The position numbers were made by a program, and so were the translations under genes. Of a stretch of DNA of 64,000 bases, positions 37,101 to 43,100 are shown one piece after another (position 1 is the stretch's first letter; every line of letters starts with the position of its first letter). The notes under the pieces were generated by a model. That model saw nothing but the letters and a program-made list of their open reading frames with translations. It ran no database searches and was not told the DNA's origin. The stretch comes from Sabellastarte sp. h YS-2021 (Eukaryota; Annelida; Polychaeta; Sabellida; Sabellidae): positions 26,603,615 through 26,667,614 of the forward strand of contig OZ024940.1 in assembly GCA_964017235.1 (NCBI GenBank), read 5' to 3'.

Positions 37101-40100
37101 AGACAATGTTCTCACAGGTCAGCCATTACACCCTATAAAACATGCGCTGCAAATATTTACAGACACGTCAAAAGAAGGGTGGGGCGCCTCACTTAAACGA
37201 GCATATTGCAAGGGGAACCTGGTCCCTACCAGAAAGCAAGCTGCATATAAACTGCCTAGAACTCAAAGCAGTTTTCTTAGCATTAAAAGAGTTCCGAGAC
37301 CTTTGCATAAACAAGATAGTTCTTGTAGCAACAGACAATACCACAGTGGTAGCATATATAAACAAGGAAGGAGGTATGAGATCGGGTCCGCTTTGCGCCC
37401 TTCTGTGGAGGATCTTGACCTGGTCTACCAGACATCAAGTAATCCTCAAAGCCTGACATATCCTGGGCCATCTAAATGTGATAGCAGACAAACTATCCAG
37501 ACTAGGCCAGACCATCCAGACAGAGTGGTCTCTCTTTTCAGAGGTCTTCCAAGCTATATGCAGCAGGTGGCACCGGCCTCAAGTGGACTTGTTTGCCACA
37601 AGGTTCAACAACAAGTTGCCTCTATTAGTGTCACCGGTACCAGATCCCATGGCCACAGCAGTGGATGCACTCAGTCTGCCATGGGAGGATCTGGATGCTT
37701 ACGCCTTCCCACCAACAGCCATCTTGGGCAAAGTGGTGGAGAAGTTGTATGACAACCCATGCATGCAAATCTTGATTGCCCCGGGGTGGCCGAACATGCC
37801 CTGGTTTTGGGATCTGGTAACCATGTCCAGTCAAATCCCACTGAGCCTGCCTTTCCTGCCCAACCTTCTAACTCAACCATTCAATCAGATCCCTCACAGA
37901 AATCTGACAAACCTGAATCTCCATGCCTGGCTCTTAGAGCCACAGCAATCAAGAGACAAGGTTTCTCTAAGGCATTGGCAGAAAGGATTGAGGCTCCTCA
38001 AAGGGGATCCACCCGATCAGTCTATGAGACAAAGTGGGCCATTTTTACAAAGTGGTGCATCTCTAATCAGGTGGACTTCAGGGCACCCACTGTGAATACA
38101 GTGGCTGACTTCCTTCTGTACCTATTTCGGGACAGGAAGCTACAGCCCAGTACCATTGATGGTTACAGGTCAGCCATTGCTGACAAATTGGGGAATTCGC
38201 CCATCAATATCAGCAAGGATGAAAACCTCACTCATCTCCTGGATAGTTTCCATAGAGACAGACCCAAGGGTCGGAGGGGAATTCCCTCCTGGAACCTCTC
38301 TTTGGTACTACACCAGCTGACCAAGGCTCCCTTTGAACCCATTAAAGATGTGTCTCTGAAGCATTTGACCTTCAAGACAGTCTTTCTTCTTAGCCCTTGG
38401 GTCAGACAAGTGAAGGAGTGAGTTACATGCTTGGCTGAACAGAAACATAAGACACCAGTGTGACTGGTCAAAAGTTTCCCTGTATCCATCACCCAGCTTT
38501 CTTTTCAAGAACCAGCTGGCAAAAGAGGGTCGGGACAGTGTGGCCTCAGTGGTAATACCAGCCCTGGCCCCTACTCTGGATAGATCCCTCAAGTCTGATA
38601 GGTCCCTATGTCCGGTCAGAGCCCTGCACTATTATCTGGACAGGACATCAGATCGACGGCAGAATGAAGAATTGGTCTTTGTTTCCTTCAAGAAAGGCTT
38701 TGATAAAGTTATTTCTCCTGCCACCATCTCCTCTTGGATCAAGCAAACTGTGATCCTGTGTTATGAGCTCTCAGACCAGGACTCTCACACCTTACATCAG
38801 GTCAAGGTCCATGATGTCAGGTCCTTTGCAGCCTCAAAGGCCTTTCAAGCAGGAGTCTCTCTGGAACAAATCTTATCAACCTGCCACTGGAAATCCCATA
38901 ATACCTTCACTCAATTTTATCTGAAAGATGTGGCATGGGCTGACTCAGAGCTCTATCATTTGGGGCCAGTAGTGGCTGCTCAGCAGATCCACAAATAGCC
39001 CTAATGCGAGAGGAGTTTTGTACATATGTAAATATTGTACATATAGATAAGATTGTACATAAGAAAAAGATCATCATCAAAAAAAAAAAACAAAAAAAAA
39101 ACAACTCTGACGTGCTTCCTTCGGGAGGTTTATTTCTATGGGGGCGGAACTCATCCCTCTCCTCCCCTTCCTCAGTGCAGGTCGGATAGAAAAAAGGGGG
39201 GGAGGTATGTTGGTTTGGACCGTTTGACCGGTTTCTGTAGACCGACTATAGCCTTAAGGGTTTCCTGACCTCAAGGTCGACCCAGGCTTGGAAGAAAATT
39301 GTTAGTTTTTATTCTGAGTTCTCTTAAGTCCCCAGTAACTTACCCACCGACCAAGCAGTAGTTATTCAGCAATTGTCCATTGGATAGGATGTATTAACGC
39401 AATAAAATTGCAAATTTAATAAGTAAATTAAATTTTTATAAGTTAATACCCTATCCAATGGACACACAAGACCCTCCCAACCGGCCCCGCTATCATTTTA
39501 CTGGGGGTCCTACTAAGTTTGGACAATGAAAAAGATGCCATGACGTCACGCTGTCTAGACAGGAAGCAAATACCTATGCGCCACCTGGCGAGTGCACTCC
39601 AGGGCTGGCCGGCCAGTATGCATGCATACAGGATGACTTTTTCTGTCATTTGGCGGGCCGGTCTGCGCCGACTGGATTAGCAATTGTCCATTGGATCGGG
39701 TATTAACTTATAAAAATTTAATTTACTTATTAAATTTGCAATTTGTTTTGTTTTTGCTGTACGGAAGGTGAAGTTCCCAGTTTGTCACTTGCAAATGAAG
39801 CCCAGTTTTTACTCATCAATAGAAAGAGCTGCGAGGTTACCATGGAAACCATGAAGCAGTTAGGTAGAAGCCTCAGTAATAAATGCATTTTTTTAATCCC
39901 AGGCCATGAAGGCAGGGGTTATAGCTTTCCCCAACGCCATCTGGGCAACGTCAGTAGCGGAATCCTCAGGACAAAGTCATTTTTTAAACATTTTTGTGCT
40001 ACAGAAGAATCAAAGATTCGCTCCGAATGCTAGGACTAGCGCTGTGAAACTGCTTTGAATATCGGGTTCGATGTTTGGTATCTGTATAAGCTAGCAAACT

Positions 40101-43100
40101 TCAGTCTAGTTCGATCTTCGAAACAATGTTTTCAAAACCAGTTAAAACGCAGAAACCTCACATAAAATCTTGTCACTTTATTGAAAATATAGCAAAAATG
40201 TAAAATCCATATATATTTTAAATAAATTCTTTCACATTTTCAACAAAAGAAACAAGTTTTATAGACGGGCGAAAATAGGATCCGTTGGGATGTGGTGTGA
40301 TGTTGGGGATTTCTAAACGTTTTGCAAAGTCCGAATTTCAGACCTTTGAACGGAACTCCGAAATCGGGGCAGTAAACAAGCGAACGATCAAACTTCTTCA
40401 AACATCGTCGCAGCACTAGCTAGGACTACTGACATCGTCGTCAACCACCGCAAGGTGGCCTCATAGTATGGCCCCTGACAGCGTAACATCCATATAATTT
40501 TTGGCAAAAAGTGTATTTCCCCGTGTACATAGACAGTTAAAAACTTTAGGCATCAGGAAAGATTTGAGGTTGGATGAGTCACTAGATAAATCACAAAAAG
40601 TGTGGAGAGTTTCCCACAAGTCAAAATAAAAAATAAATTCACTCGTCCAAATGACAAACTTCGAAATCTCGTTGCATATTTATGAATGCAGTACCTAAGT
40701 GGCTAAAATGGTCATAGCTGTGTGAAAATGCTGTCTATTTTGTTGAAATTCAGTCCTTCTGTATTCTGACCAATGACAATGTTATAGGGAGAAAAAAAAG
40801 AGAATCCTAGCTGCAAAATTGTGACCGAGAACACGCTAACAAACAAACCAACATACAAATGTACAAACCGACACACCAACATACTTCAAAATCTTTGAGA
40901 GATTTCAAAGAAATAAAAACAACATAAAAGCAAATAAACCGTGAAAAACTAATGGAAATTAGATAAATCTGGTTCACACATGTTATTTATGAAAAATAAG
41001 CAAATTTTAATAGGTTTGCAGGTTACCCACTGTGGCCTAGTAGGTAAGATATTTAAATAGGAACAAAGAAGACCTTGGTTTTATCCCAGGTAGAGATAGA
41101 TACAGGCTTGGATGACCACTTAAAATGGTGGCCCTCTGTCGTCGGGTCCTGTAAACCTGTGGCTGACTAAAGAACTTCAGAGACATTGATAAGTGGTCAT
41201 TACTGTCAGGACGGTCAAATATTAGTCTGGTTCACGTTTTATAAGAGATATTATAGTATAAATAGATATATAGTAAAAATATACAATGCATAGTATAAAT
41301 AGATATATAGTATAAATATACAATGCATAATATAAATAGATATATAGTAAAAATATACAGTGCATAGTATATATAGTAAAAATATACAGTGCATCCTATA
41401 AATAGATATGTAGTATAAATATAGTATAAATATAAATAGATATATAGTATAAATATACAGTGCATAGTATAAATAGATATGTAGTATAAATATACAATGC
41501 ATAGTATAAATAGATATATAGTAAAAATATACAGTGCATAGTATAAATAGATATATAGTATAAATATACAGTGCATAGTATAAATAGATATATAGTATAA
41601 ATATAAATATAGTATAAATATACAATGCATAGTATAAATAGATATATAGTATAAATAAACAGTGCATAGTATAAAGAGATATATAGTATAAATATACAAT
41701 GCATAGTATAAATATATATATAGTATAAATATACAATGCATAGTATAAATAGATATATAGTATAAATATACAGTGTATAGCATAAATAGATATATAGTAA
41801 AAATATACAATGCATAATATAAATAGATATGTAGTATAAATATACAGTGCATAGTATAAATGGATATATGGTATAAATATACAATGCATAGTATAAATGG
41901 ATATATAGTATAAATATACAATGCATAGTATAAATAGATATATGGTATAAATATACAGTGCATAGTACAGTGCATAGTATAAATAGATATATAGTAAAAA
42001 TATACAATGCATAATATAAATAGATATGTAGTATAAATATACAGTGCATGGTATAAATGGATATATGGTATAAATATACAGTGCATAGTATAAATGGATA
42101 TATAATATAAATATACAATGCATAGTATAAATAGCTATATGGTATAAATATACAAAAGTAAACCTGGTTCACTGGCTTGCACTCGGGTTTTCAACAAAGA
42201 CAGCCCTGGGATTCAGTCACAGTGCTGTTTACATCCAGCCAAGCAGGTTGTGTCTTCGGGTGAACTTGTTTGTTCATTTGTTCTTGGCGGAAGTCTGAAA
42301 CTTAGGATAACTTGCTACTTTTAATTTTGATGGTCATTCCAAGGCTACTTTTGTATCATTGTGATGTTCCCTAGCTATGTTTCTGTTCTACACTAGAATT
42401 TAACTAAATCCAAACTAGAACCTCAATTTACTGGACGTGTTTGGGGGAGGGAGGTGCTACAGCAGAAGGTTTGTAAAACTGTACAGCTAATTCAATATTA
42501 TTGACTTGCTGACTATAATTCTGGGTTAGTGGAAATTGAAAGTGATTGAAAAATAGGACACAAAACCCCCCAGCTTCATCCTTTGATCCCCACTGTTTAT
42601 TTCTGTGCAGAGAGCTTGGATGAAACTTTGGGCAGATTCCGAGCAAACTTGGTGGTGAGCACAGACGCAGAATTTGAAGAGGATCATTGGAGGGAAATCT
42701 GCATTGGATCACACAGCTTTGTGGTAGGATTTTCTGCATAACAATAGAGTCTTGACCCTTTTTTAACTAGATCTAAAAAGAAAATGTTTAAATCTGTTTT
42801 TGTCTCTCAAGTAGACGTTCTCCACTACCGTTCTCCAATACCTTTCTTATGATGTACACAAAAATAATTTGTAGGTTAAAACTAATTGAAATATTTATTA
42901 AAACTTGGCACACGTGTGCACAAAACCGTCAAAACAGATTGAGAGTAATAAAAAAAAACCTATCGTCCAGTCTTAATTTGCTGGATTATAAATTTTTTTT
43001 TTTTTCAGAAACAGCGGCAGTGTACCCGCTGTCAGATGGTCACAGTGAATCAGAGGACGGGAGAGAAGTGTAAAGAACCCCTACTACAGCTAGCTAGGCA

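Larger units (their letters stand above)
33289..39743 (+). mobile_element. DIRS retrotransposon B (6.45 kb)
   Basis: In MOCOS intron 11. Inverted termini 33289-33482 and 39527-39743, internal complementary region 39369-39462, and gag, RT, RNase H and tyrosine recombinase in order. It is disabled by several frameshifts and a stop. Its right end is 24 nt from the exon 12 acceptor. A relic terminus of the same family lies at 5836-6045. Confidence 0.92.

Noticed and set aside
41232..42172. Three overlapping minus-strand ORFs of 258-290 codons (Tyr/Ile/Leu/Cys-rich, looks like a membrane protein)
   Set aside because: They are translations of the ~39-bp AT-rich minisatellite in all three frames. 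A protein gene would not be open in three frames with the same repeat.
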